Positions 43,490 to 54,885 of a stretch of 64,000 bases of DNA are shown here, in pieces. The notes below the pieces were generated by a model. The model saw only the letters and a list, made by a program, of their open reading frames with translations, ran no database searches and was not told the origin of the DNA. The position numbers were made by a program, and so were the translations under genes. Position 1 is the first letter of the stretch; every line of letters begins with the position of its first letter. This DNA comes from Tenrec ecaudatus. Its lineage: Eukaryota > Chordata > Mammalia > Afrosoricida > Tenrecidae. The stretch is taken from NCBI RefSeq assembly GCF_050624435.1, contig NC_134546.1, positions 75,433,700 through 75,497,699 on the forward strand, read 5' to 3'.

Positions 43490-45500
43490 AGAACATATAT
43501 ACCAAACCTGTTAGGAAAGTGATGTGTAGATGGGTAATGTCATGAGGTTGACACTCAAGGAGACCCCTACAAACCAGTGCTATGAAATTATTTGAGACAA
43601 TCGTGGCAGTCAAACAGAGAAATGGAGGTGACCTGAACTAGTGTGTAGTTACACCACGGTCTCAAGCTTAAATTGGTCAGACAAGTGTCAAGAGCAGACG
43701 CTGTGATGGTGGTTTGGTGAAATGCACAGGATCAAGTGATGCTCTGCGATGTGCATATGAAAAGGGAGCTGACTCAATGATCTCCAAATGAAAAATGCTA
43801 GAGTGTCCTGTGATTGAACCCCTGGATTTTAGTGAAATCAATGCATCTTCATTTCAAAACAATTGCTTATGCGTTTCAGCAAATTCTGGCCCAAAGAAGT
43901 GCAGGTGACCAACTTGGATTTCCCCACTGTAAAAATATATATTAATTTGGAGATATACAGATTCTAATTCACCAGGAAATGAGTGATGTCAATCCTAAGT
44001 CTGCAAAAAAAGTTTTCAACTTTGTTAGGAGGAAGGAAGCTGAATGGGGATTGAGCTTTAAAACTGCATGTTTAGAGATAGTTTCAGAGTTTCTATAGTC
44101 AATAATATGAACAATTTTTCAAAATTAGACAATCTTTGAGTTTAGTGAATAAAAGTAAGGTGAGACCAATGAGCAGTTGTGATGGGGCTGTGCCCAGAGC
44201 ACAAATGGAGAGGCTGTCTCTGGTTGGAGATGCTCACATTTTAATTGAACCAGAGCCCCCTGGGTAAGGGACGTTTAAAAGAGTGTCTGCGCTCATTCTC
44301 TAAATGTTGAGGATCAGCTGCATGGATGGACCTAATTTTAATGGAGAGTGACAATGTCTTTTGATTCAAGATGTAAAATATTGTTCTTGGCTCTTATTCG
44401 TATTCTGATCCTGTTTTTAAATGATTGTTTTCCATTTACTGCTCTCCTGAATTTTTGCACTTGAAATCATGACCTGGCTGATTTTGCACTCTTGTGGATA
44501 TTCCAGCAAACAAAGGGGGGAGTCTCTATTCAGAATCTTGCATTTTTAGAAGCTACAGAATTAAATACTGTCTTGCCTGGGACCCAACTTTTCTAGGTGG
44601 TATGTTCTTCCCTGAGACCCTCTGCCACTTGAATCTCTATTTACACTGAGGATGACCTCGATCATCAGGCTCTGGGATGGAGTATGTGTTTTGCATGTAA
44701 GAGCGGTGGGGTTGGTGATGACCATGCCCAAGGTGGGAAAAATCCTAGCTGCATAAGATTTGTAGTGGACAATGCCAACTCGAAACATTCTGCCAGAGGC
44801 TTCAGGTCATATTGCATAAATAAACTGCAAATCTAGGAGTGGAGCGTGTCCTTTGGACCTAGAGCCTGGTTTACCCCTTCCTGGCCTTCAGAATTTGGAC
44901 TGAATAGAATCCACCACCACCTGATTCATTCCAAACATTCAAGAATTTCTGTTGGACGTTGCAATGATTCTCAGAACCCAGAAGCATGAGGGGATCTCCT
45001 AAAGGGAGGAGTGGGTGGAAATTGGAATGGGATGGTTTCATAGAAGAGTTGTACCTTTGAGGAATTTTCAACCCCATCTCTTTGGGACTAATCTGGTATG
45101 CATGCTTCTCAAAGATGTTGCTTCCACTCAAGGAAAAGTACCAAGTACTATGAGGAGGTTAATTGGGTGTACAGAAAAATAAATAAGCGATCTTGAAGAG
45201 TGTGAGGTTTGAAGGTATCTTGGAGTCCAATTTCCAATTGATGGTGTCAACAGGCTATCCTGCCCACTTTCTAGGGCACAGGACATAGAGGAGCCTAAGG
45301 CAGGGAAGGGGCTATGGTGGGCTGGAGGGAGAGAACACTGAGCTCAGAAATCCTTGGATTTCCTTTGATGCTTCGCATACAGCTCTTAGGGAAAACCTGT
45401 TATCACTATCGACTAACATGCTTATGATTTTAAACGAAAGGTTACTCTACAATGGGCTCAGAAGGTAGAGGGGAGTCTGAGCTCTATCACTTTCTGTTTA
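43490..45500. other. Intergenic upstream of the functional VH4, unassigned
   Basis: A 2-kb stretch without recognisable repeats or V segments, and with no counterpart elsewhere in the window. Antisense frames at 44561 and 44871 have no domain that I recognise. Confidence 0.45.
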
Positions 45501-45520
45501 TAAGGCCTGGGCTCCCTCAC

Positions 45521-45528
45521 ATGCAAAT
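45521..45528 (+). promoter_or_regulatory. Octamer ATGCAAAT (functional VH4)
   Basis: Perfect immunoglobulin octamer in CTCACATGCAAATTATTC, 104 bp upstream of the leader ATG at 45632. Confidence 0.9.
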
Positions 45529-45631
45529 TATTCTCAGTCATTAGGGTACAATTTCACTCAGGCTGGAAAAGCTATCAGTTCTCTTCAGACAACGCTGTAG
45601 GTCTCTTGGGAATCAGAGCTGTGGTCTAAAA

Positions 45632-46074
45632 ATGCTATTGCTGTGTGTTCTCCTGTGCCTGGTGACAGTTCTCCAAGGTGAGTGATTCCGATATCTGACC
45701 TGGGTATATGGGGATGGTTGTAGACTTCAAGTGACTGACAAGGAAAATATGTTTTTGTTTTCAGGGATCCTGTCCCAGGTGCAGCTTCAGGAATCGGGTC
45801 CAGGGCTGGTGACGCCCTCCCAGAAGCTGTCCCTCACCTGCACTGTCTCTGGTTTCTCCATCACAAGCAGTGGTTACTGCTGGGACTGGATCCGCCAGCC
45901 ATCAGGGAAAGGGCTGCAGTGGATGGGAGATATATGCTATGATGGTAATACATATTATAACCCGTCTTTTCAAAGCCAACTCTCCGTCACCAGAGACACA
46001 TCAAAGAATCAGTTCTCCCTGCAACTGAGCTCTGTGACTGCTGAGGACACGGCCATGTATTACTGTGCAAGGAG
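45632..46074 (+). CDS. Functional-looking IGHV gene, VH4 family (clan II)
   Basis: Encodes a heavy-chain variable region, joined to D and J in B cells. The leader exon (45632-45677) starts [15 protein letters not shown] with donor GTGAGT; the intron is 87 bp; the V exon starts after TGTTTTCAG at 45765 with leader end GILS. FR1 [20 protein letters not shown], Cys22, CDR1 [11 protein letters not shown]2 [17 protein letters not shown]2 [18 protein letters not shown]3 with [20 protein letters not shown], ending MYYCAR with Cys104. No stop or frameshift. CDR1 Cys35 and CDR2 Cys54 (V-exon numbering) are extra, replacing Tyr at both sites of human VH4-39-like genes. It is the only V here with promoter, splice sites, frame and RSS all intact. 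Confidence 0.95.
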
Positions 46075-46113
46075 CACAGTGAGGGGAAGTCAGTGTGAGC
46101 CCAGACACAAACC
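46075..46113 (+). other. 23-RSS of the functional VH4
   Basis: CACAGTG (46075-46081), 23-bp spacer, ACACAAACC (46105-46113). The spacer AGGGGAAGTCAGTGTGAGCC-type text is shared by most V segments here. Confidence 0.95.
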
Positions 46114-46119
46114 TCCCCT

Positions 46120-49100
46120 GCAGGGGAGACACTGGGCAGCAGGGGGCGCGCAGCACCCACTGACACCCAACCCTAGACAGGCACAGATAGATGACAGGGA
46201 GGATTTCCTGTTGGAATTAGGGCCTTTTGCTTTGCTCTCATCATCCCCAGAGACAATTTTTCCTTTTTCTTTTCTCTAAATATTTTCCTTACTGCGAGAA
46301 TGAAAGGAAGAACCAGCATTCTCTGTTTGCAGCACTAATATTAAAGGTGATGCTGACCCTTCGTTATCATTCTCTATGCCCCATTTTCCTTTGTGAGAAA
46401 CAGACTATCATCCTCACACTGTCTGTGACTCAAAATCTGTTGAAAACGAAATACAGGCATGTGCAGATTCATGCGTGCAGTGTATGATTTTAAATGTTCT
46501 GTGCTCATTACTCTATTACAGCGCATTGTCAGGTCTCTGTAGTTGTCTCTGCATTATTCCCTGTGCACTGTGGGTAGTGATTGACTAATATTCATTATGT
46601 CTGAGAAAATAATTGTGGAGACGTCTGGGTCTAAACTTGTGAACTGTCCATAGTGATGCTTGCTACCCATTACCTTCCTTTATGCAGAAACTAGTGTTAC
46701 AGCCATAGAGAGACCCCTGACACTGTGAACAGGTGAACTGAATGACCTGTCTGGTGAGTGAAGTCATTAGTAATATCATTCTTTGGAGTCACAGTTAAGG
46801 TGACACTCATTGGGAAGGAAACTTTGATTCCAAAAGATAGCAAATGAGTTACAAGAGAAGGAAATTGAAAAATAATATCTCAGAACGGTCCGCCTTCTCA
46901 ATTGAGAGTAGTGACATTTCTCACATATTTGGATCAGGTGATCAGGGTAACCATTTCCTAGAGAAAGGACATCCTATTTGGCAGAGTGTCACAAAAATGA
47001 AGGGAAACACTCAGCTAGATGCACAGACAGAGTGGCTGCAAAAATGGTATTAAACTTAAGAGCAAGTGAGGATGGTTCAAGACTTGGCAGTTTAGTTACT
47101 TGTCCTGTTGTGCACAGAACCATTGTGAGTCAAACGGACTCAAAAGCCCCCAGCAACATCTTTGATGGAGTGAGGTGAAGAAAATTGAGATTAATTTTGG
47201 TCATTAAAATGTAATTACCTAAAATTATCATAAATTATACCATTTTAAAATGTAAAATTACTTAACATTTAAAATACAATAGCTATACCATTTCTAATTA
47301 AGTTATAGCTATGTGCCTTGCAAATGATTAGGAAACAAAGTTCAATAAATACGTAATAAATACTATAAATAAAAAAATGTTATATTAACGTCCACTCTCC
47401 TTGGTGGCATAGAGGATTTCACATTTGGATGTTAAGTGCAAGGTCAGCAGATAAAATCCACCAGCCATTCTGAGAAAGAGAGATGAGGTTCTAAAGAGTT
47501 CTACAAGGATTGCAAATTATATAATCCAAATTCAAAGGAGAGAATAGTGTCAGAGCTTAAATTGTGAGAATCTGCTATGCAGAGGGCTGTGGATGACAGT
47601 GGAGGCTCAAACACATTTGTAGGATCTTCACGGGGAATACACCTCCAGTGATTTCCCTCTCACCATATCTGAGGGGTGAAACAAGCTGGCGGTCAGAGAG
47701 AGAGATTGGAGAGATGACTATAGTAGGTCAAAATGACTCACCTACCTGACTTTGATGGTTAAAATCTTGTCATTTGATCTTCCTTTTGATATGCTTTGTG
47801 ATTGACATGGGTTTTAATGTTTTCTGGTTTTCTTTTATATACTTAGGGTTAATTTCTGCTGTGTTCAGTCATTGTTAGCAGCATTTTTGACTCTCTTTAT
47901 AACTTTTTCTATGTTTTTCAATTTATGTAGTGCACAATGGGTGAATCTACAAGATAATAACTAGAATAAAGGTTCACAGGGGCTTCAGCAAGAGAGGTGG
48001 GGAGAAAAGGGAATTTAATAGAAAGGAGTTCAACAAGGAAGAACATGTTTTCTAACTGGTTGTGGAAGTGATTGTAAAACACTGCTTGCATGATTGAACT
48101 CTGGAATGGTATGATGTCTGGATTAGCTCTTAATAAAATTATTTTTTAAAGAAATGAAATGGCAAAAGATATTAGTTGCAGGACAAATGTTTTAAAACAT
48201 TTTTATTTTGAATACTGTTAAAATTATTTTAATAAATTAATATTGCACATTAAAAAAGAAATCTAACATTGACATAATGTTATGTAATATATATTTCATT
48301 TAAATTTTTGCTGATTTCTCAGTTATAAAAATTTACAGTGCCTAAAACCCTAATGAGCAGATCTACTCTGCTCTAGATGGTCACTATGAGTCAGAATTAA
48401 CTTGGTGCCAATTATGTCAATTGTGTTTCCAATTTGTATCTTATGTTGGTTGCTTATCTCCATTATTTTGTTTTCTGTGTATTCTGTATTTTGTTTAATC
48501 AGATTTAATACTATTGTCAGAAATTGTTCTTTTTCCCCAATTATCTTGGTTTCCATAGAATTTCCTACATTGTGTTTTTAGGCTGATGATGCCATCTTTT
48601 TCTGTGGGATCATTTATGGTATTATAATATCTTTATTAACATTTTGATGATTTTCCTTTTAAATACATTTTTTGCTGGTTGTGCTTCAATTTACAAGGTA
48701 GCTTGATAAAAATAACTTTACTCTTCCTTACATTTGTATGTTTCCCCTCTGTTGTAGTGTAAGGACGTTTTAACAGTATATTTCAGTTAAACCAATGTCC
48801 AACTTTCCAGCAAAAGTGCAGCTTACACACAGGCAATGTATACAACAGTATGTTTTTTTCACACAGAGGAGAGATAGAGCTGGCTCATCGTCAGGAGTGG
48901 GCATCAGTCTCCACAGCCAGCGGTTTCACTCTGTAGCCAGTGCTTTCACTCTGTGGCCAGCGGTTTCACTCTGTGGCTTGTTTATGCTGCAGTTGAAGAA
49001 CAGTGTTCCCTCATCAACAACAAAGATAGAGAAATAGGGTTGTGCTATGAGGTAGAATCTCCTGGAAGACAGTGAGTTGGTTTTGTTGTTGTTGTTTTGT

Positions 49101-50184
49101 ATACTCCATGTAATGTGCGTAACAATTGGTTTGGGGGATGTTAGCTTGTGTTCAAAAGAAGATAGAAGAGGGATGTTGTAGGACACCAGTGACTAAAGTG
49201 TGTTTTTGGATCCAGAAGCCTAGGGAAAGGCAGTCAGACAACAAGGTCATCACTTTACAGCAGCCAGACTGACATATTTGACCTAAGCACACCTGGGTCT
49301 GTTATGGACGCTGGGGAAGGGCAGCAGATGGCAAATGAACTTCCTGCGTTCTCAATTTCCAATTCCTATTTTGGTTTATTTCAGATATATTTTGTCACTT
49401 GCGGTAACATTCTTGAATTTTTGTTGTTTTTCTGTTTTACATTAGGTGAAACCCGAGATTGAAGAACATATAGAGATAGCAAAGAGAATAAGGGATTCTG
49501 GGGCCTACAGTGGGGGGTGGGATAAAAGGGAGCTGATGCCAAAGAGTTCAATAAGGAAGAGAGTGTTTTGAAACTAATTTTGGTGGCAATTGTACAATAC
49601 TGCTTGATGCACTTGAATGAAGAATTGATATGATTATTATGACCAATTACAATGGTTTTGGAGGGAAAAATGAGAAAATAAATTAAATATTAAATAAAGG
49701 CTATGCCATTGATAACACTCTTTGATTTCAAATTTCTGGCTTATAAAATAATCTCTTTTCCAGTTCAATATTTTAGCTAGTTTTTTGAAGTGTTGTACCA
49801 GCAAGACTTTCCATAAGTTTCTGATTATGCATGAAGAAATTATCTTCCATTTTAAAACTTATTTTTCTCATAGTATTTTCTCATGTATAGGCAAAAAATA
49901 ATATTTTCAACATGCTTCTTGTGCATAATGCAGTGGCATTAGATTATCATCATGTTCAATAGTTGCCAACAGCTGGAAAATTTCCCGTCACACACATCAC
50001 AGAAACCCCTAAAACATAATTCTGACTTGACAATTTCCTCCTTAACATGGAATAAATAACTCTATTAATTTCTTGCTCTATTTTGAATCAAAGTCTGCTT
50101 AAAGAACCTTTCTCTTACTGTGAAAATAAGGAACCCTACACTGTGTTAAATACCTCCATTGTCTTTCAGGCAGATTTCTTTCTT
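46120..50184. other. Intergenic with SINE debris, no V segment
   Basis: Four kilobases, A/T-rich. AfroSINE-like fragments lie at about 47,080-47,160, 47,400-47,510 and 48,345-48,405 (CTATGAGTCAGAATTAACTT). Two related stretches at 47,970-48,150 and 49,500-49,680 (CAAGGAAGAACATGTTTT / TAAGGAAGAGAGTGTTTT) suggest an unnamed repeat. A minus-strand frame at 48350-48556 is rich in Lys, Glu and Ile and might be L1 ORF1 debris. Nothing here can be called a gene. Confidence 0.4.
48917..48976. repeat. 20-bp tandem repeat, three units
   Basis: Three copies of CCAGCGGTTTCACTCTGTGG with two to three mismatches in total, head to tail. Confidence 0.9.
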
Positions 50185-52195
50185 AATCAGTATTTTTTTT
50201 CAATCATTATATTGGGGCCTTTACACCTCTTATCACAATCCATACATACATACATTGTGTCAAGCACATTTGTCCATTTGTTGCCCTCATCTTCTCAAAA
50301 CATTTGCTTTCCACGTGAGCCCTTGGGATCATCTCCTGACTTCCCGCTCCGCCCACCTTATTGAACCCTTGATAATTTATAAATTATTCTTATTTTGTCA
50401 TACCTTACCTACTCCCTTCACCCACTTTTCTGTTGTCCATCCCCCAGGGAGGAGGTTATATGTAGATCCTTGTAATCGGCTCCCTCTTTCCAACCCACCC
50501 TCCCTCCCTCCATCCACCCTCCACTCTCAGCACTGTTCCTGAGGGCTCATCTGTCCTGGATTCCCTGTGTTTCCAGTTCCTATCTGTACCAGTGTACATC
50601 CTCTGGTACAGCTGGATTTGTAAGGTAGAATTGGGATTATGATAGTGGGATGGGAGAAAGCATTTAAGAGCCAGAGGAAAGTTGTGTGTTTCATCATTGC
50701 TACACTGCACCCTTACTGGCTCATCTCCTCCCCACAACCCTTCTGTAAGGGGATGTCCAGCTGCCTACAGATAAGCTTTGGGTCCCCACTCCACACTTCC
50801 CTTCATTCACAATTATATGACTGTTTTGTTCTTTGATGCCTGATACCTGATCTCTTCAACAGCTTGTGATCACACAGGCTGGTGTGCTTCTTCCATGTGA
50901 GTTTTGTTGTTGCTGAGCTAGATGGCTGCTTGTTTACATTCAAGTTTTTAAGACCCTAGGTGCTATATCTTTTGATAGCGAGGCTCCATCAGGTTACTTC
51001 ACACATTTGCTAATGCACACATTTGTCTTCAGCGATTGTGTCAGGAAGGTGAGCATCATGGAATACCAGTATAATAGAACAAAGTATTCTTACATTAAGG
51101 GGGTACTTGAGTGGAGGCCCAATATCCATCTGCTACCTTAATACTATGTGGGAAACAGAAAGATTTCTCACAAGCCATCTCCCCCAAATATGTTACACTG
51201 CTTGCAGCTAATCATAAAAGTTACTTCCCTTGAGACAATCAGCTGCCAGACTGCTGTCTCCTCCCATCACAGGTGGGCCTGCTCCCTGCTGCAGGGGACA
51301 ATGGGTTACTTCTCCCTGAGGCTTTTGAGCATTAGCTTGGTTCCTGTAGGTGGGATTTACACCTACTGATAATAGTTCCTATGGAGATCCAGAGAACAGA
51401 TCAAACCCGCTCAGTGACATCAAGTTAGGCTGCCATCCTGAATATAGAATCTGCCTGTCTTGTCACATGGATACCCCCAATCCCTCCTCTTCCTATTGAG
51501 TGTATACCCCTAGATTGTCCCCCTCACATTGCTGTATAACCTATATTGCAAACACTTCCTGTGACATATGTCTTTACCTATAATTAGTGGGCTTGCACAC
51601 TTCCCCCAGAGGTATATGTGCAGGGTTAATAAAAAGTGCCCTCTCTCTCAGCTACTCCCTTGATCTCTCCTCAGCTCCAACTATCCTCTCCCATCCTCGC
51701 TCCCCTGTTCCCTTTCCCCTTGTCCTCCTTCCCTTCCACCTCTCTTCACGTGGACCTTAGAAAAGCATACTACCATGAAATGTGTCTGACTCCATTATTT
51801 AAATCTCTTTTATCTCTCATGCGCATCGATGACTTTAATATAATATTTATATATCTCAACTGTACAATTGTGCCTGTCGAACCCACGATTAGTGGTGGGG
51901 GGCCGGCACCCCTTCCAACCACAATACTAAATCTATAAATATATGCACATATCTATTTCCCCATCCTCATATGTAAATATATTTACATATGTGCATGCCT
52001 TTATTTAGACCTCTATAAATGCCCTTTGCATCCTAGCTCTTTCCTCTTGTCCTACAACATGCTCAGCTTTCATTTTGGTTTCAGTAATTCCTCTCAGCTT
52101 TATCAGTATTATATTGTGGAATATATTTCAATATCATATCTATATAAATATCTATATCTATAGATCATACTTCTTTCTGTTGTACCCAATTCAGG
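50185..52195 (-). repeat. L1 3' UTR (antisense), split by a solo LTR
   Basis: The left part (50,185-51,146) runs from the reversed 3' terminus through the doubled GATGCCTGATACCTGATC module to CTGCTACCTTAATACTA. It resumes after the LTR at 51,924 with ATACTAAATCTATAAATATA and continues to about 52,195. The sense copy at 8,740-8,810 is continuous across the equivalent point. Confidence 0.8.
51147..51923 (+). mobile_element. Solo LTR with 6-bp target duplication, inside L1
   Basis: 777 bp starting TGTGGGAAACAGAAAG and ending CCTTCCAACCACA, bounded by ATACTA on both sides (51,141-51,146 and 51,924-51,929). AATAAAAAGTGCCC (about 51,628) is a likely poly(A) signal, followed by a C/T-rich U5. The 6-bp duplication fits a class II ERV. 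No internal sequence remains, so it arose by LTR-LTR recombination. It is not the same family as the LTR at 31,291. Confidence 0.8.
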
Positions 52196-52212
52196 TTGTT
52201 CGCAAAGCTTTT

Positions 52213-52251
52213 CACAGTGAGGGCGAGTCAGTGTGTGTCCAGACATAAAAC
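52213..52251 (+). other. Orphan 23-RSS without a V exon
   Basis: CACAGTG (52213-52219), exactly 23 bp, ACATAAAAC (52243-52251). V-type 3' flank (CAGACATAAAACTATCCTCA) follows. Upstream, where FR3 should be, the sequence is the end of the antisense L1. Confidence 0.7.
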
Positions 52252-52409
52252 TATCCTCAGGGAGAAAGCTGACCTAAAGGGAAGCTAAGGACCCACCAGC
52301 TCTGGACCAAGAGAAGAAAGAAGTGAGGACAGGAGCCTGGGTAAGGACTGTAGGCCTGGTCAGCTAGAACTGCTGCCCTGACCACTATGGTAGCTCCACT
52401 GTCCATGGC

Positions 52410-52535
52410 AGGAAATCTCCAGAGACAACTCCAGGTAACACTCCTGACAATAGTCTGAACACTTAGGACCAGACAAAATGTGCCTGTTCGACCCACAGAA
52501 ATTGGAAGACAGTGTAAGCCCAGGAAACACCTCTC
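52410..52535 (+). pseudogene. IGHV relic, VH3 FR3 with decayed RSS
   Basis: AATCTCCAGAGACAACTCCA is VH3 FR3 (ISRDNS). ACAATAGTCTGAACACTTAG matches the NSLKTED region in decayed form, and ATGTGCCTGTTCGAC replaces MYYCAR. The heptamer remnant CACAGAA (about 52,494), 23 bp and GAAACACCT follow, with typical VH3 flank CTCTCCTGTA. No FR1-FR2. Confidence 0.6.
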
Positions 52536-52539
52536 CTGT

Positions 52540-53100
52540 ATGTGATGGGATGCTGTCACCAGGGGCCTCTCTGAAGATACTGAGCCCAACACCCACCCCA
52601 AGTACTGAGTCATGGAGAAAAACTGAGCTTCTTCTTATTTCTGTGGTTTCTTTTAGCCTCACAAATAACCCTGTTGTTAGGAAACCTTTTCATTCCAACT
52701 CTAAATATAGAAGATAAAATTGAAGTATCTTTTACTTCTTTCCCAATATTGTGAAATGTAATAAGGGAAAGAAGAATTTGGGAAGACATATACTTGTTTT
52801 CATATGTATTCATATGTATGAAAAGATGCAGGTTGACCGTGTCTTGATTCCAAAATATGGTGAGGATAGAGCTTGTCATTAATTTCAATCGATTATCTGG
52901 ATGCTTCTGATGGTAATGGACACAAAGTTACATTGAACATGAAATCTCCACAGATGTTCATATGATTGGGAGAGTGAAGACCTCAGAGAGAGGACTGTGT
53001 TCTCCCAAGGACTCCAAAAGCATCGCTTTTCTAGTCTGAGTCCCAGAGCTACGGTCTCCATTTAGCCATCTCCAACTTTACATACAAGTGCACCTCCCAG
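52540..53100. other. Intergenic, unassigned
   Basis: No V segment or repeat recognised. A repetitive A/T word CATATGTATTCATATGTATG sits near 52,801. Confidence 0.4.
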
Positions 53101-53104
53101 TCAC

Positions 53105-53112
53105 ATGCAAAT
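53105..53112 (+). promoter_or_regulatory. Octamer ATGCAAAT (VH4 pseudogene)
   Basis: Perfect octamer 107 bp upstream of the leader ATG at 53212. Confidence 0.85.
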
Positions 53113-53211
53113 ACCAGTCCCATGAAACCACAGCGTGCTTGTACTTAAATTTGTATTCCTTCACACCCTGGAGAGCATTTTCTGGGTGTCATGAATCTTA
53201 TCCACAAGAAC

Positions 53212-53643
53212 ATGAATTGGGTGTGGGTTTTCCTCTTTCTGGTGGCATCTCCAGAAGATAAGTGCTTCAGGGATTCACACATGAAGTCTGCGGATGCAGC
53301 ATCTGAGCACATGACTCACTGTGTTTTTCTTTATCCCCAGGTGTCCTAGCCAAGGTGCAGCTACAAAGGTCAGGCCCGGACTGGTGAAGCCATCACAGAT
53401 CCTGGCTCTCACCTGTGCCGTCTCTGGATTCTCTTTAACAAGCTGTAGTGTGCGCTGAATCTGCCAGGCTTCAGGAAAGTAACTGGAGTGGGTTGGTCCA
53501 ACATGGAGTGGTGGAAGCACACGATACAATCCAGCTCTCAGATACCGGGTCAGTATCATCTGGGGCACCTCCAAATGCAACTTTTGTTTAAAATTGAGCT
53601 CTTTGAATCCCGAGGACACCGCCATGTATTACTGTGCTAGACA
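53212..53643 (+). pseudogene. IGHV pseudogene, VH4 family
   Basis: The leader ATG (53212) gives MNWVWVFLFLVASPE, like VH4 leaders, but the donor reads ATAAGT instead of GTAAGT. The V exon starts after TTATCCCCAG at 53341. FR1 is shifted by a one-base deletion, yet CTCACCTGTGCCGTCTCTGG keeps Cys22. The FR2 Trp codon is a stop (CGCTGAATCTGCCAG), and AAGTAACTGG gives another. CDR2 [13 protein letters not shown] is recognisable, and FR3 ends MYYCAR. Promoter and RSS are perfect. Dead from several lesions. Confidence 0.9.
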
Positions 53644-53682
53644 CACAGTGATGAGAAATCAGTGTGAGCCCAGACACAAACC
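53644..53682 (+). other. 23-RSS of the VH4 pseudogene
   Basis: CACAGTG (53644-53650), 23-bp spacer, ACACAAACC (53674-53682). Confidence 0.9.
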
Positions 53683-53984
53683 TCCAGGCAACAGGCCATG
53701 ATTTCGGTGGATGCAAAAGAGAGAAGTCAGTGATGTTTTCCTCTCAGAAGCTGTGCTTTCCTCACCTTGTCAGCATCTCTCTAGGGACCACCAAGCACAG
53801 ACTCTAGGGAGCCTTCATGTATCTGAATCTACCTTCTTTTCATTGGAATGGGCTTTTTCTGTATTTCACCATCTATCCAAAGGTAGAATTCTCAGAAATA
53901 TTAGTGTGTATTGATTATATCTCCATTTACCAATTAGGGCATTAACCACTGCTGTTTGTTACAAAAGTAAGAAATATTCCAAAA

Positions 53985-54170
53985 TATCAAACTCACTGCC
54001 ATCGAGTTGATGACAATTTATGATGACACCCCTGTAGGTTTCCAGGATTGTATATGTTGTGGGAGTAGAAAGCCCTATCTTTCTTCCTTGAGAGGCTGAA
54101 GGTTTCAAACTGTGGACATACACTTCTCAGCCCAATACATAACTAGTATGCCACCAGCCTCATTATAAAA
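53985..54170 (-). repeat. AfroSINE (antisense)
   Basis: CAAACTCACTGCCATCGAGT is the reversed AfroSINE end, followed by CCTGTAGGTTTCCAGG and a tRNA-like head reversed at GAGGCTGAAGGTTTCAAACT. Confidence 0.75.
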
Positions 54171-54309
54171 ACATCAATGCAGCAAAATATTCTCATGTGA
54201 GCCCCACATTTTCTCCAAGCATTCAGATGGGCGTCCAAAGTTTTCAATCCAGTGAATGCTGGCCAATGTATGCTTATGTGATAATTTTAACTTAGAATGA
54301 CCTGGATAA

Positions 54310-54730
54310 TATTGTTGATATTGTTAGGTACCCTTGAGTTGGCTTCAACTCCCAGAGATCCTATGTACAAGGATGAACTGCTGCCCTGAAGTGCACTCTC
54401 CTCAGTCATTCCCTTGTTTGGACTCATCATTGCAGTCTTTGTGACAATCCACCTCCTTGAAAGTCTCTCTTTTTCAATGGCATTCCATTTTAACAAGCAC
54501 AAGACCATTCTCTGTGTTCTGGTTCCTCATGATGACATACCAAATAAGTGAGATAAAGTCTTACTTGAAAACTTCCAAAAACCATTCCAGATGTGTTAAT
54601 TCTGAAGGAGACCGACTTGTCCTGCAGGCAGCCTGTGGTATATTTAATATTATTCTCTAACACCATAACTCAAATGCATCAACTCTTCTTTGGTATTTCT
54701 CTTTTTTCTCCTTCTTTGCATGTGGGTTGG
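54310..54730 (-). repeat. RTE 3' fragment (antisense)
   Basis: TTAGGTACCCTTGAGTTGGC (shared SINE/RTE tail), CCAGAGATCCTATGTACAAG and GCATCAACTCTTCTTTGGTA match the RTE 3' region in reverse. Confidence 0.65.
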
Positions 54731-54732
54731 AA

Positions 54733-54885
54733 TTTTTTATTATTTTATCACTTTATTTGAGGCTGATATGGCTCTTATCACAATCCATCTATCCATTGTG
54801 TTGAGCACATTTGTATATATGTTGCCATCATCATTTTCAAAACATTTTCTTTCTACTTGAGCCCTTGGTATCAGCTCCTCATTAA
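54733..54885 (-). repeat. L1 3' end fragment (antisense)
   Basis: TTATTATTTTATCACTTTAT then GCTCTTATCACAATCCATCT and TACTTGAGCCCTTGGTATCA, the terminal L1 3' UTR in reverse. Confidence 0.8.

Noticed and set aside
45731-46279. 182-codon continuous frame through the VH4 gene
   Set aside because: It runs from the intron through the RSS into 3' flank. The real V exon is 45765-46074 with a separate leader exon.
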